From NCBI GenBank assembly GCA_020050795.1, contig JAGVKD010000021.1:97796-161795 (forward strand): 64,000 nt of DNA, in the 5' to 3' direction. The DNA is from Candidatus Babeliales bacterium. GTDB lineage: Bacteria; Babelota; Babeliae; Babelales; Vermiphilaceae. Below the pieces are notes generated by a model. The model made no database searches and was not told where the DNA came from. It saw nothing but the letters and a program-made list of their open reading frames with translations. The position numbers and the translations under genes are program-made. Positions 1 to 7,952 of the stretch are shown here, piece after piece (position 1 is the stretch's first letter; every line of letters begins with the position of its first letter).

Positions 1-375
1 ATCTGTTGGCCTGGTCCAGTGACTCTTATTGCAAAAGCAGCTCAGAATGCTCCCGACTATTTTGTTTCGGCAGAAAATACCATCGCATTTCGCGTTCCCT
101 TACATCCAGGCATGCAGGAACTGCTTGAAAAATGTGGTTTGCTTTTTTCAACAAGTGCGAACGTTTCGGGTGAACCGATTCCAGAATCGGTGACAGCAAT
201 AAGTCCGACTATTTTTAAATCTGTTTCGGCTATCATTGAAAACTCTAAGGACAAAAAAAATAATACGGCACCATCAACCATTATCGATTGTTCCGTTGAT
301 CCAGTACGGGTGGTTCGTGCGGGAAATTTTGATCTGAAATTATTAAATCCTATTCTTGGCTACACTCCACGGTAA
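1..375 (+). CDS. L-threonylcarbamoyladenylate synthase, C-terminal part (TsaC/Sua5/YrdC family)
   Basis: The reading frame is open from the first base and ends at TAA 373-375, so the 5' part lies outside the window. The visible protein begins ICWPGPVTLI; the PGPVT stretch is the conserved YrdC-domain signature, and LLFSTSANVSGEP further on matches the second conserved block (S-A-N-x-SG) that lines the nucleotide site. The family makes threonylcarbamoyl-AMP from threonine, bicarbonate and ATP, the first step of t6A formation on tRNAs reading ANN codons. The C-terminal tail is short, as in TsaC/YwlC-type proteins without a large Sua5 domain, so the exact subtype is not settled. The next gene (pilin) is 91 bp away and unrelated. 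Confidence 0.85.
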   Translation: MCWPGPVTLIAKAAQNAPDYFVSAENTIAFRVPLHPGMQELLEKCGLLFSTSANVSGEPIPESVTAISPTIFKSVSAIIENSKDKKNNTAPSTIIDCSVDPVRVVRAGNFDLKLLNPILGYTPR

Positions 376-429
376 AAAGTTTTTTGTTGTTACCTTTCTT
401 GTGCCAGTAATTATTTTTGTCCTACCTTG

Positions 430-447
430 AAAACGAATATACGTTTT
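430..447. promoter_or_regulatory. Small inverted repeat in front of the pilin gene
   Basis: The half-sites AAAACG (430-435) and CGTTTT (442-447) are perfect inverted copies separated by AATATA, about 20 bp before the pilin start. It could be an operator or part of the promoter region; the role is a guess. Confidence 0.25.
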
Positions 448-466
448 AATTAAAAGGGGGATTAGA

Positions 467-946
467 ATGAAAAGATCAGGATTTACACTCATCGAGTTGA
501 TGATAGTGGTTGCTATTATCGCCTTCCTTGCAGTTATTTCTGTGCCGAGTTTTAATCGCTTTTTGGCAAAAGCAAAACGTGCGGAAGTTTATATGAACCT
601 TCATTCAATTTATACAGCGGAAAAAGCATATTGGGCTGAGCATGGAAGCTATACGACAGTATTGAATGGACCAGGTGGTTTGGGATGGAAGCCGGAGGGA
701 TACAAGGGTGGTGGCAAAAATGAATCTTTTTACTACACCTATGGATTCCCGAATGGCTCAGAGGGACAAAATTATTTCACAGGAAAACTTGAAGCATCAG
801 CTTCACATTTGAGTTCTGCACGTGCCGATAAGAATGGTTTTGTGGCAGCAGCAGCTGCTGATATCGATGGTGATGGAGAGATGGATATCGTGACGATTGA
901 CCAGGATAATAACATTCAGATTCTAAAGGATGATTTGCAGAATTAA
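467..946 (+). CDS. Type IV pilin / type II pseudopilin (PilA/GspG-like)
   Basis: Structural subunit of a type IV pilus or pseudopilus, assembled from the inner membrane after cleavage by prepilin peptidase. The N-terminus MKRSGFTLIELMIVVAII has a short positive leader, the G|F cleavage point, Glu at +5 and the hydrophobic polymerisation helix (about residues 6-26). The body contains the usual EKAYWAEHGSY segment. The C-terminal part has ADIDGDGEMD, an Asp-rich loop that in pseudopilins often binds calcium (family knowledge; not shown here). AAAGGGGG at about 451-458 is the ribosome site. The gene runs tail to tail into the prepilin peptidase, with a 24-bp 3' overlap, which fits substrate and processing enzyme being neighbours. 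159 aa. Confidence 0.88.
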   Translation: MKRSGFTLIELMIVVAIIAFLAVISVPSFNRFLAKAKRAEVYMNLHSIYTAEKAYWAEHGSYTTVLNGPGGLGWKPEGYKGGGKNESFYYTYGFPNGSEGQNYFTGKLEASASHLSSARADKNGFVAAAAADIDGDGEMDIVTIDQDNNIQILKDDLQN

Positions 947-1663
947 TTCTCGATAAATCACAAAGATCATTGCGCCAATGGCAAGGAACGGTCCGAAGGG
1001 AATTCGGACCGATTTTTTTTGGCCGGTTATGAGTATATAGCCAACGCCAAAAATAGAACCGGTGATTGATCCGATCATAATGCTTACCCAGATACCCAAG
1101 GGGCCAGTAAAAGCACCAATAAAGGCAATGAGGTCGATGTCGCCTTGGCCCATTCCCTCATGACCACGTATTTTTTTAAAGAGATATGCAAAAAGGGAGA
1201 AGCCGGCAAAGCTAACGACTGCACTCAGCAGGCTTGTTGTGGGGCCAATAGGCAAGAATCCAAAGCAGCTTAATAAAAATCCCACGGGGATCAGATAGAG
1301 GGTGACCAGTCGTGATATGAGCATCGTCTCAAGATCTGAGCGTATGGTCACAATCAGCGCTGAGAAAAAGATGAAGTATGCAATGAAGTTTTTTGTGAGT
1401 TCTTCCGGTGGCATGCTCTGATAGAGAAGCCAAAGGGATCCCATTGTTGCCAATTCAATACATGGATAGAGCGGAGAAATGGGGCGATGGCATGTTCTGC
1501 ATCGACCAAGAAGGAAGCAATAGGAAAGGATAGGAATAAGCTCGAACCAACGGAGAGTCGTTCTGCAGTTAATGCATTTTGACCTAGGGATGATGTTTTC
1601 TCCAGAAATGAACCGGTACCCCAGAACATTCAGGAAAGACCCCCAGATGGCAAAAATGATCAA
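923..1663 (-). CDS. Prepilin peptidase (PilD/GspO, A24 aspartic peptidase)
   Basis: Inner-membrane peptidase that cleaves prepilin leaders and methylates the new N-terminus. The N-terminal domain shows GSFLNVLGYR and a zinc-type pair CINC ... CRTC. The catalytic aspartates lie in RSDLETMLISR and in GMGQGDIDLIAFIGAF (GxGD motif), followed by several membrane helices. The start is odd. The first ATG-like codon is TTG at 1663, which leaves only six residues before GSFLN and has no ribosome site. The hydrophobic helix continues in frame upstream (AIVILIPIAIL) into the end of rbfA with no ATG, GTG or TTG before the stop; ATA at 1690, 5 nt after GTGGA, or ATT at 1684 may be the true start. Confidence 0.88.
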   Translation of the reverse strand: MIIFAIWGSFLNVLGYRFISGENIIPRSKCINCRTTLRWFELIPILSYCFLLGRCRTCHRPISPLYPCIELATMGSLWLLYQSMPPEELTKNFIAYFIFFSALIVTIRSDLETMLISRLVTLYLIPVGFLLSCFGFLPIGPTTSLLSAVVSFAGFSLFAYLFKKIRGHEGMGQGDIDLIAFIGAFTGPLGIWVSIMIGSITGSIFGVGYILITGQKKSVRIPFGPFLAIGAMIFVIYRELILQIIL

Positions 1664-1686
1664 GATGGCGATAGGAATGAGAATGA

Positions 1687-2058
1687 CTATAGCCGTCCAC
1701 TTTCTTTCAGTTTATCGATGAGGTCATCAACTTTACGTGATTTTTCCATAGACAAATCGTACTTGAAGGTAAGGTCTGGAGTGTAGCGTGATTGGAGTGC
1801 TGCAGCCAGAACCGAACGAAGGGAGGGTTTATAGAGAATCAATAAGCCAAGCTTTTCGTCAAAATCAGCTTCGCCTTTCGAAGAGACAAAGAAAATAGTA
1901 ACCCGGCCCTTATCAGGAGAAAGTTTTACCCTGGTTGGAGTCAGGGTTTTGAATTCATCTTTCTCTGCAAAAAGACGCATTAAATTAGCAGAGACCTCCC
2001 TAAAAAGGAAGGACTCTTTTTGTGCTCTTTTAATATCTTGTGCTCGTCGACTTGTCAT
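1687..2058 (-). CDS. rbfA: 30S ribosome-binding factor RbfA
   Basis: Cold-adaptation and 30S maturation factor that binds near helix 1 of 16S rRNA. At 123 aa it has the usual length and layout: basic N-terminus with R-A-Q-I-like helix (RRAQDIKRAQKESFL), a central KH-type region, and the C-terminal signature RYTPDLTFKYDLSMEKSRKVDDLIDKL, which is the family's most conserved block. It lies 2 bp downstream of rpsU and its 3' end is abutted by the prepilin peptidase frame, so rpsU, rbfA and the peptidase gene are probably co-transcribed leftward. Confidence 0.85.
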   Translation of the reverse strand: MTSRRAQDIKRAQKESFLFREVSANLMRLFAEKDEFKTLTPTRVKLSPDKGRVTIFFVSSKGEADFDEKLGLLILYKPSLRSVLAAALQSRYTPDLTFKYDLSMEKSRKVDDLIDKLKESGRL

Positions 2059-2060
2059 CG

Positions 2061-2276
2061 TTACTTAATTAAACCTTGTGATATCATGCGCATCATGTTC
2101 AGTTTAATTGCGCGAACCAAGCGTTTGCGACGTTTTTGGGTCTTTGGTTCAAAATAGACGGTGCGCTTCATGTCACGGACAACGCCTTCGCGTTCAATTT
2201 TTTTCTTCAGTTGGCGTAGCGCGCGGTCAACATGGCTTGTGACCGATACCTGGATATTTGGCTTTTTCTTTGCCAT
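2061..2276 (-). CDS. rpsU: 30S ribosomal protein S21 (bS21)
   Basis: Small basic protein of the 30S platform, near the anti-Shine-Dalgarno region. The sequence has the family pattern of an N-terminal beta strand (NIQVSVTSHVDRALRQLKKK), the REGV turn and a highly basic C-terminal helix (KTQKRRKRLVRAIK). I take the ATG at 2276 (MAKKKP, 71 aa). A TTG at 2288 is in frame and sits closer to GAAAGG (4 nt rather than 12 nt from the ATG), so translation could begin there instead. First gene of the leftward rpsU-rbfA-prepilin peptidase group. Confidence 0.85.
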   Translation of the reverse strand: MAKKKPNIQVSVTSHVDRALRQLKKKIEREGVVRDMKRTVYFEPKTQKRRKRLVRAIKLNMMRMISQGLIK

Positions 2277-2442
2277 AGGTTCAATCAACCTTTCTAATTG
2301 ACTAGTTTTATTAATGAACTTTTTATTACTTATTATACAAGCCTTGTTTTAAAGTTTACCCATTTTCGCTCTTTTGTCCAATATGGTTCTTAACATTACC
2401 CTTCTATTTGGGGGAATATCGCAATAAAAACGAAAGAATCTG

Positions 2443-2472
2443 TTGATATTTCCAATAGAAAACTTTTATTAT
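2443..2472 (+). promoter_or_regulatory. Likely sigma-70-type promoter of the 2524 gene
   Basis: TTGATA at 2443-2448 and TATTAT at 2467-2472 are separated by 18 bp. The predicted start of transcription near 2479 leaves a leader of about 45 nt that includes AAAGGAGGG before the gene. It lies in the 247-bp divergent gap between rpsU and this gene. Confidence 0.5.
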
Positions 2473-2523
2473 GAGAGTGAAGAAGGTTTTGTGTTAAATA
2501 TTCCTATTAAAGGAGGGATGCTC

Positions 2524-2931
2524 ATGATGACTAATAATCAAAAGGCGCTTGCTGCCCTAACAGGGTTTGTGGCGATCCTTATTTTCCTAACAGTTTCAAG
2601 CGGTTCATCTGCGATAACTGGTAACCAAAATATGGTTACGATTGAGAACAAATCAAGCCGTATTATGTATGCTGCTTTTTTCAAGGATTCAAACTTGAGA
2701 AAGATGGACGGTGATATTCATGCAGTGCAAAGCAATAGTAACTTAGTGCTTCCAAATTCAGCTAAAAAAAGCACGAGTAGAATTGTTGCTGTATCAGCAG
2801 ATCGTGCAGATTTGACTAATGCAAAAGGCTCAAAAGCTTTTAAAGCAACAATCAAATCTCAAAATACTGTTGTATTGATTAGCACACCATGCTGTGGTCC
2901 AACTCAGCAGCCTGTTGTGACTGTTCGGTAA
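2524..2931 (+). CDS. Small exported protein of unknown function
   Basis: I do not recognise this protein. The start is chosen at ATG 2524, 7 nt after AAAGGAGGG; an in-frame ATG at 2518 would touch the ribosome site and the frame further upstream overlaps the promoter. The 135-aa product has a hydrophobic N-terminus (ALAALTGFVAILIFLTVSSG), which is either a signal peptide or a single anchor. The mature part is short, polar and rich in Ser, Asn and Lys, with a predicted beta-rich segment (MVTIENKSSRIMYAAFF). It ends with TPCCGPTQQPVVTVR, a Cys-Cys pair near the C-terminus. It has its own promoter and a strong ribosome site, so it is likely well expressed. Confidence 0.6.
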   Translation: MMTNNQKALAALTGFVAILIFLTVSSGSSAITGNQNMVTIENKSSRIMYAAFFKDSNLRKMDGDIHAVQSNSNLVLPNSAKKSTSRIVAVSADRADLTNAKGSKAFKATIKSQNTVVLISTPCCGPTQQPVVTVR

Positions 2932-2937
2932 GCCAGC

Positions 2938-4341
2938 TTAGTACGTTCCATAGATAGAGAAGAGCACCGTTGTTGATTGGAATGTGTTACGGGAAGAGAA
3001 CGGTGTCTGCCAGACAAAGCCAAGGCCTACGTTTGGTGAAATATCATACGTAAAACCGATATTGGCAAACTTGGTTTTCCATCGGGAGCGCTCTTCTAAG
3101 ACTTCGGGAAGAAATGCAGGATCGGGTTCATTAAGTTTAATCCGATCCTCTTTGTGTTCTTCAATTACATATTGGAACCATATTGATAGCCTGTCTAGGA
3201 AATGATAAGCGAACATTTTTGCAGCAAAATACCAGTTCTGGCCGGGCTCATAACACACATTCGTTGTGAATGGAAAGAAGCCAGTTTGGCATGGATTGTT
3301 TGGCACTCTAAAATTGCAAATATTGCGACTGAAGAAATGGGTGATTCCCACCTCGCCGCCAATCTCGATAGATTCAAGAAAATTCAAGTCTAAACCAGCT
3401 TTGAAAAATACGGCTGGATGGCTATTATTCCCGAATGGCAAAGCAAAGAATTCATTTGGGTTTCTATGACCAGAAGGCGAAACGCTGCCTCCCAGTGTCA
3501 AATAGGGAATGAATAATACGTCGGGCCAGTTCTGATTGTCTGCGTTCATATCATAAATATGGCGCCAATAAAGACTGACTCTCAATTCTTCGAATTCAGT
3601 TTTTTGGAAGTTGTCGAGATTGAGATTAATTTCTGCGGCGATAGCCTTGAGTTGTTCCATGAGGAAAAATTGCACATTCGTTTGTTCTAGCGGAGTAAAG
3701 CTGAAAGGACAGTCTGGTTGCGCGATGCATGTCAAATTCATTGGAGTGCAAGTCATTGTTTGCGAGAGAGATGCAACGCCACCTTCAATTTTAAGTCCAA
3801 ATCCATGATAGATGTTGGTCGAGAGGTCAAACCGAATACCTTTTTTACGATATTTGGTTGGGAATGAAAAGTAACCAAAGAGCTGATCAGGATCAACCAA
3901 GGTTGGATCATTGATTGGTCCAACAACGCCGGGGAAAAGAGCATTTCGTGCCGCTAGCAATGTTGGTGGCAACGTTGCGCCTGCTGGCAGTGGTCCATAA
4001 AGTAGAGTGATCATGTTGGGTCGGCCTTCCAGATCAGTTAAGTTCAGAGGAACTCCACCGAGTATTCCTTTGCCGCCATACATTCTGCCGCGATTGGCAT
4101 TTTGTCCAAAAACGCCCACAGAAAGACCGATAAACTGAGGTTTACCATCATAGCCTTCTGGGTCAAGATAGGATTCTATCTCTTTTGTTAACAAGAAGTT
4201 TGTTGGGTCATACGTATTGAATACGGGAAATGGATCATTTTTAGCTAAAGTGGTGAGTGCGTAGACATATGTCGGTATGACATACCATCCAAACAGTGCG
4301 ATCCAAAATAATCGAATAAATTTTTTATTCTGATTCATCAT
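2938..4341 (-). CDS. Predicted outer-membrane beta-barrel protein
   Basis: No family recognised with certainty. The start at ATG 4341 follows GAGGG by 7 nt; the frame extends further upstream without a better site. A signal peptide spans about residues 1-28, ending YVYA. The 467-aa body has alternating hydrophobic and polar strands, many aromatic girdle residues, Gly-rich turns, and a final stretch ending in Tyr (VLFSIYGTY), as expected for a barrel inserted by the Bam machinery. Several Cys occur in loops (CTPMNLTCIAQPDC; a cluster near residue 370). It is on the opposite strand to the short secreted gene and their 3' ends are 6 bp apart. Porin or adhesin roles are both possible. Confidence 0.6.
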   Translation of the reverse strand: MMNQNKKFIRLFWIALFGWYVIPTYVYALTTLAKNDPFPVFNTYDPTNFLLTKEIESYLDPEGYDGKPQFIGLSVGVFGQNANRGRMYGGKGILGGVPLNLTDLEGRPNMITLLYGPLPAGATLPPTLLAARNALFPGVVGPINDPTLVDPDQLFGYFSFPTKYRKKGIRFDLSTNIYHGFGLKIEGGVASLSQTMTCTPMNLTCIAQPDCPFSFTPLEQTNVQFFLMEQLKAIAAEINLNLDNFQKTEFEELRVSLYWRHIYDMNADNQNWPDVLFIPYLTLGGSVSPSGHRNPNEFFALPFGNNSHPAVFFKAGLDLNFLESIEIGGEVGITHFFSRNICNFRVPNNPCQTGFFPFTTNVCYEPGQNWYFAAKMFAYHFLDRLSIWFQYVIEEHKEDRIKLNEPDPAFLPEVLEERSRWKTKFANIGFTYDISPNVGLGFVWQTPFSSRNTFQSTTVLFSIYGTY

Positions 4342-4406
4342 TACTTGCCCTCGTAGCTTCAGAACATCTCCAATATATAGCACTACTGTGAATGGTACGT
4401 CAATCG

Positions 4407-5588
4407 TTATATCGCGCTTGTTAATTCTTCCACAAGTCCTTCAAGGGCAAAATAGAGAATTGTGAGCGCTGTAGCCATTCCTATAACCGTTTTTATATTT
4501 TGGCCGGATTTCCACTCTTCTTTTATGAAAAGCAATGTGATCATTGAAAGAAGGAATGCCGTAATAATAAATGTTGCTGTTAACATGAAAAATAAATCCA
4601 TATTTTTTAGCAGGGCAAAGGTAATAAAAATGGCAGTTCCTACAATTAACACACTTAATTTTGAATTGAGTTTAGTGCGAGAAAAGGCTTTATCTGCTAA
4701 AGCTACAAGCAGCATGCTCGATCCCCAAATCATCGAATGGATTGTACCAAGAATTGCTGAAAGTATCGAAAGGCGAATCGCGATCACGAACCATGCTTTT
4801 CCTGGAAAACGCATATTCAAAATGTCAGGTAATTGCATGCCAGTTGCAAAGTAGCCCATTGGGGTGGCAAAAATAAGTGACCCAATAAACAGGGTATATA
4901 AAATACCGACAATAATTATCGAGTAGGTCAAAGCGCGCGGTACGTTTCTTTCTGGATTTGCTACCACATTAAAAAGTGATGCAGCAGATTCAAAACCAAA
5001 AAAACCGAAGATAACAATGCGCGTTGCTCGTATGACATGACTCATGCCAAAGGGTGCAAATGGTGTGAGGTTTTCAACACTTCCATTCATCAAGCAAATG
5101 ATAATAGTCGCAATAATCGGAAATACAGTGCACACGATTAAAATGTGTTGTCCAATTTCTGATAGGACAACTCCGATCATGTTGAGGCCCACAAGGCTCA
5201 TGAGGGTAATGATGCCCAATGTTTCAGCGGGCATGTTCGGAAAGAATGCGTGCAAGTATGATCCTGCCATTTGGCATAAAAGGCCCATCGCGATGACGAG
5301 ACCTATTAAATAGCAGCTGCTTGCAATGAGTCCGACGGTGTGGCCCCCCCATTGTTTGGCATAAGCATAAAACGAGCCTTCTTGCGGAATAAGTTTTGCA
5401 AGACGGGCAAGTGAGAGCGCCATAAACCAGACTGCAACCACAACAAATCCGTAGGCAAGGATGCCTGCGGGTCCAACGTTACGCGCGATTGTTTCTGGGG
5501 CTGAAAAGATTCCAGAACCAATCATTGCATTCATTCCAACTATTGTTGCTGTTGCTACGCCGATTTTGATGGCGTCTTGCTGAGCCAT
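4407..5588 (-). CDS. APC-family amino-acid permease
   Basis: Inner-membrane amino-acid, or amino-acid/polyamine, transporter of the APC superfamily, with about 12 membrane helices in 393 aa. The first helix carries the family's unwound-helix motif, GMNAMIGSGIFSAPE. Helix 6 shows FGFFGFESAASLF and the following loop NPERNVPRAL, both typical of the APC family. ATG 5588 is preceded by AAAGGAG with 7 nt spacing; the frame upstream of it looks non-coding. Substrate cannot be read from sequence; antiporters such as PotE and ArcD and uniporters share these motifs. In a host-dependent bacterium it would fit amino-acid uptake. Confidence 0.85.
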   Translation of the reverse strand: MAQQDAIKIGVATATIVGMNAMIGSGIFSAPETIARNVGPAGILAYGFVVVAVWFMALSLARLAKLIPQEGSFYAYAKQWGGHTVGLIASSCYLIGLVIAMGLLCQMAGSYLHAFFPNMPAETLGIITLMSLVGLNMIGVVLSEIGQHILIVCTVFPIIATIIICLMNGSVENLTPFAPFGMSHVIRATRIVIFGFFGFESAASLFNVVANPERNVPRALTYSIIIVGILYTLFIGSLIFATPMGYFATGMQLPDILNMRFPGKAWFVIAIRLSILSAILGTIHSMIWGSSMLLVALADKAFSRTKLNSKLSVLIVGTAIFITFALLKNMDLFFMLTATFIITAFLLSMITLLFIKEEWKSGQNIKTVIGMATALTILYFALEGLVEELTSAI

Positions 5589-5659
5589 TTGGGCTCCTTT
5601 GCAAAAAAGGACACACTGTCGTACAATAAAACTGCTGTACAAATGCAGTAAACACAGAC

Positions 5660-5965
5660 GTGTTTATCTCAACATTTTCCCATATTGGACATAACTTGAC
5701 AAGTAGAAATGCAGAATGTGGAGCTTATTATCAAGCTCACGTTGTTCGTAAAGATTGTAATTATCTCGTTGCCTTACTCAAAAGCTTTGACCACATGGCG
5801 TTCGATCGCACGATAGATGTGGAGAATAGTATTTTTGAGTTTTTTGTTCCAGATGCTATGGTTCCCATGTTTTTGGATCTCATGAAGCATATGGAAGATA
5901 TCGGTGCGGTTTCGGGTTTAGTTCAAAAACCCAATCGCTTAGCCGATCCTTCTGAGCAACTCTAA
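5660..5965 (+). CDS. Small DUF4911-like protein
   Basis: A 101-aa frame of which the second half (NYLVALLKSFDHMAFDRTID, then a strand and VPMFLDLMKHMEDIG) resembles the short DUF4911 family: kd.YL..LL.SYd..A..RTiD, a beta strand, and a final helix. The function of that family is unknown to me. The start is weak: GTG at 5660 has no clear ribosome site, TTG 5696 is the next candidate, and the true N-terminus may be internal. Its last 27 bp overlap the 3' end of gltX, which is on the other strand. Treat it as probable rather than certain. Confidence 0.45.
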   Translation: MFISTFSHIGHNLTSRNAECGAYYQAHVVRKDCNYLVALLKSFDHMAFDRTIDVENSIFEFFVPDAMVPMFLDLMKHMEDIGAVSGLVQKPNRLADPSEQL

Positions 5966-7393
5966 TCCATTTTCCAACCGTTCTTTTGTTTTAACTTCCC
6001 CGAGCATAGAAGCCAAGTCATGAATGGATGGGCCGGTTGCCTTTCCAGTCAGCGCGAGTCGTATAAAAGAAAAAAGTGGTTTTAATGGCAGATTTTTTTC
6101 CTGCGCAGCTTTTTTAACAGCAGCGGCGAATTGTTCCGGGTTGTTGGTCATGCCAAGGCAATCAGATACAATTGCTGCAAGAATAGGGGCCTGCTTTTCA
6201 TCGACATAATTTGCAATGTCATGAGTAGTGACTGTCGGTTGTTCAAAATAAAAATGCAAAGCAGGAACTGCATCTTTGAGTGTTACCAAATCTGTTTTTA
6301 TTACTTTCAACAAATGAGACAGGCGCTCATTTGGAATGTTTTTGGCCTCTACAAATGCTTCATCTAGGAATGGGCGGCAAGCAAGGGCCAACTGTTCTGG
6401 TGTGTATCTATCAATCCACTTATGATTGAGCCATTGCAGCTTTTCAACATCATATTTGATGTGACCAGCAGATGGTGGATTATCAAAATTAAGTTTTGTG
6501 GCTAGCTCTTCCAAAGACATTATTTCCTCTTCAAAGGAAGAACCAATAATAGCCAGATAATTGCAAATCGCTTCAGGAGTGAATCCTGCTTTTTGCAAGT
6601 CACGAAGTGAGAACCCGAAGTCTCGTTTTGATAATTTTTTGCCTTCTTTATTACACAAAATAGGCATGTGCCAAAAAGTGGGTAGCTCTTTTTGAAATAT
6701 TTTGTAGAGACCCGCTTGATTAGCAGTGTTGGTTAGATGGTCATCACCACGAAAAACGTGAGTGATATCCATTGTCATGTCATCGACAAAATTGGCAAAT
6801 ATGAAGGTGAAAGAGTTATCTTTTCGTGTAATAGGGAAATCGGAAAAGTTTTTAAAATCAAAGGTGATTGTCCCATGTGCCAAGTCATGAATGGAGACTA
6901 GTCCCTCATGATCAAGCTTAACGCGCCATATGAATGGCACATCATTGCTAAGCCTTCTGGCTACTTCTTGCTCAGACAGATTGAGGCAGTTTCGATCATA
7001 GCGAGGGGGTTGTTTGAGCGCGGTTTGGCGTTCCCGTTTTTTTTCGAGCTCTTGTGTGGTGCAAAAACAACGATAAGCTCCATCTTTTTCAATGAGAGCA
7101 TCGAGGTATTTTTGATAGATCGGAGTTCTTTGCGATTGGAAGTATGGCTCATGTGGGCCATTTGTGTACGGTCCCTCATCATAATCTAGACCGAGCCATC
7201 GCAAATCATGAATGATTTCTTTTGCTTCTGGATCATAGTTACGTTCTGAATCTGTATCCTCAATGCGCAAAACAAAGGTGCCGCCTTTTCTTTTGGCAAA
7301 TAGGTAGTTCAAAAGGGCGGTACGGACATTGCCAAGATGCATCATGCCTGTTGGGGCAGGTGCAAACCGAACTCGAATAGAATTTTTACTCAT
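5939..7393 (-). CDS. gltX: Glutamyl-tRNA synthetase
   Basis: Class I aminoacyl-tRNA synthetase charging tRNA-Glu, and possibly tRNA-Gln if an amidotransferase is present elsewhere. The N-terminal Rossmann fold begins RVRFAPAPTGMMHLGN, where HLGN at residues 19-22 replaces HIGH. RIEDTDSERN follows. KKLSKRDFG at about residues 250-258 is the KMSKS loop. The C-terminal third has the all-helical anticodon-binding region of bacterial GluRS. The 484-aa length is usual. Starts with ATG 7393; the ribosome site is poor. No T-box or other leader element is visible upstream. Confidence 0.95.
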   Translation of the reverse strand: MSKNSIRVRFAPAPTGMMHLGNVRTALLNYLFAKRKGGTFVLRIEDTDSERNYDPEAKEIIHDLRWLGLDYDEGPYTNGPHEPYFQSQRTPIYQKYLDALIEKDGAYRCFCTTQELEKKRERQTALKQPPRYDRNCLNLSEQEVARRLSNDVPFIWRVKLDHEGLVSIHDLAHGTITFDFKNFSDFPITRKDNSFTFIFANFVDDMTMDITHVFRGDDHLTNTANQAGLYKIFQKELPTFWHMPILCNKEGKKLSKRDFGFSLRDLQKAGFTPEAICNYLAIIGSSFEEEIMSLEELATKLNFDNPPSAGHIKYDVEKLQWLNHKWIDRYTPEQLALACRPFLDEAFVEAKNIPNERLSHLLKVIKTDLVTLKDAVPALHFYFEQPTVTTHDIANYVDEKQAPILAAIVSDCLGMTNNPEQFAAAVKKAAQEKNLPLKPLFSFIRLALTGKATGPSIHDLASMLGEVKTKERLENGLELLRRIG

Positions 7394-7520
7394 AGTATTA
7401 TATCGCTTGGAGACAAAAATTTTTCACAACCACACCTTAACAGTGTAGCGTCAGCTGTGTGCAAGTCCACTTTCTTACATGATTTATATGTGGGTTTATA
7501 TATAAATTTCACTGAGTATT

Positions 7521-7550
7521 TTGACAGTTGGTATGACGGTCTGCTAAGTT
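7521..7550 (+). promoter_or_regulatory. Possible promoter before the acylphosphatase-like gene
   Basis: A consensus TTGACA (7521-7526) and a weaker TAAGTT (7545-7550) are 18 bp apart, about 43 bp upstream of the start codon. The 199-bp gap between gltX and this gene otherwise shows nothing that I can identify. Confidence 0.4.
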
Positions 7551-7592
7551 CTGGGGCGAGTTAATTATTTACAAATAAAAAAGGAGAGCGTG

Positions 7593-7874
7593 GTGAACAA
7601 GTGTCTTAAAATCACCCTTGGTAGTGGGGTGCCGGGTGCTTTTCTCCGCTCGTTTGTGCTGAAACATGCACGTCAGCTAGGTTTAGAGGGAGTAGCGCAG
7701 GCGATTGCCGGAGAAGGGTCGGTACGCATCATCGTATGCGGCGACAAAGATAGAGTAGAGGATTTTCTCGATGCACTTCATAAAGGAACGGGAAGTTTTG
7801 TTCCCGATGACATAGAAGTGGAGCCCTTTTTGAAGGATAAAGATTATCGAGGAGTCTTTCGCGTTATAGAGTAG
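7593..7874 (+). CDS. Acylphosphatase-fold protein, probably catalytically altered
   Basis: A 93-aa protein with the acylphosphatase layout: GSGVPGAFLRSFVLKHARQLGLEG corresponds in two parts to the G.VQGVGFR loop plus the first helix, then G.V.I...G....V..F...L. The Arg of the phosphate loop is kept (R19 here). In the second conserved block the usual N in GxVxNxxDG is not found (GVAQAIAGEGSV), so the residue that positions the catalytic water appears missing. The loop itself is also altered (VPGAFLR for VQGVGFR). It may bind rather than cleave acyl phosphates. Two GTG codons in tandem (7590, 7593) could start; the second is 6 nt from AAGGAG. Confidence 0.65.
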   Translation: MNKCLKITLGSGVPGAFLRSFVLKHARQLGLEGVAQAIAGEGSVRIIVCGDKDRVEDFLDALHKGTGSFVPDDIEVEPFLKDKDYRGVFRVIE

Positions 7875-7952
7875 TCGATAAAAAGATTTCTGTTACACTG
7901 GGGCAATACCACGTTCGACCTATATAAACTGCAGCCCTGAAGATTGTTGCGC

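Noticed and set aside
7337..7564. 75-codon frame over the start of gltX
   Set aside because: It overlaps the gltX 5' end antisense, has no ribosome site, and its product looks random.
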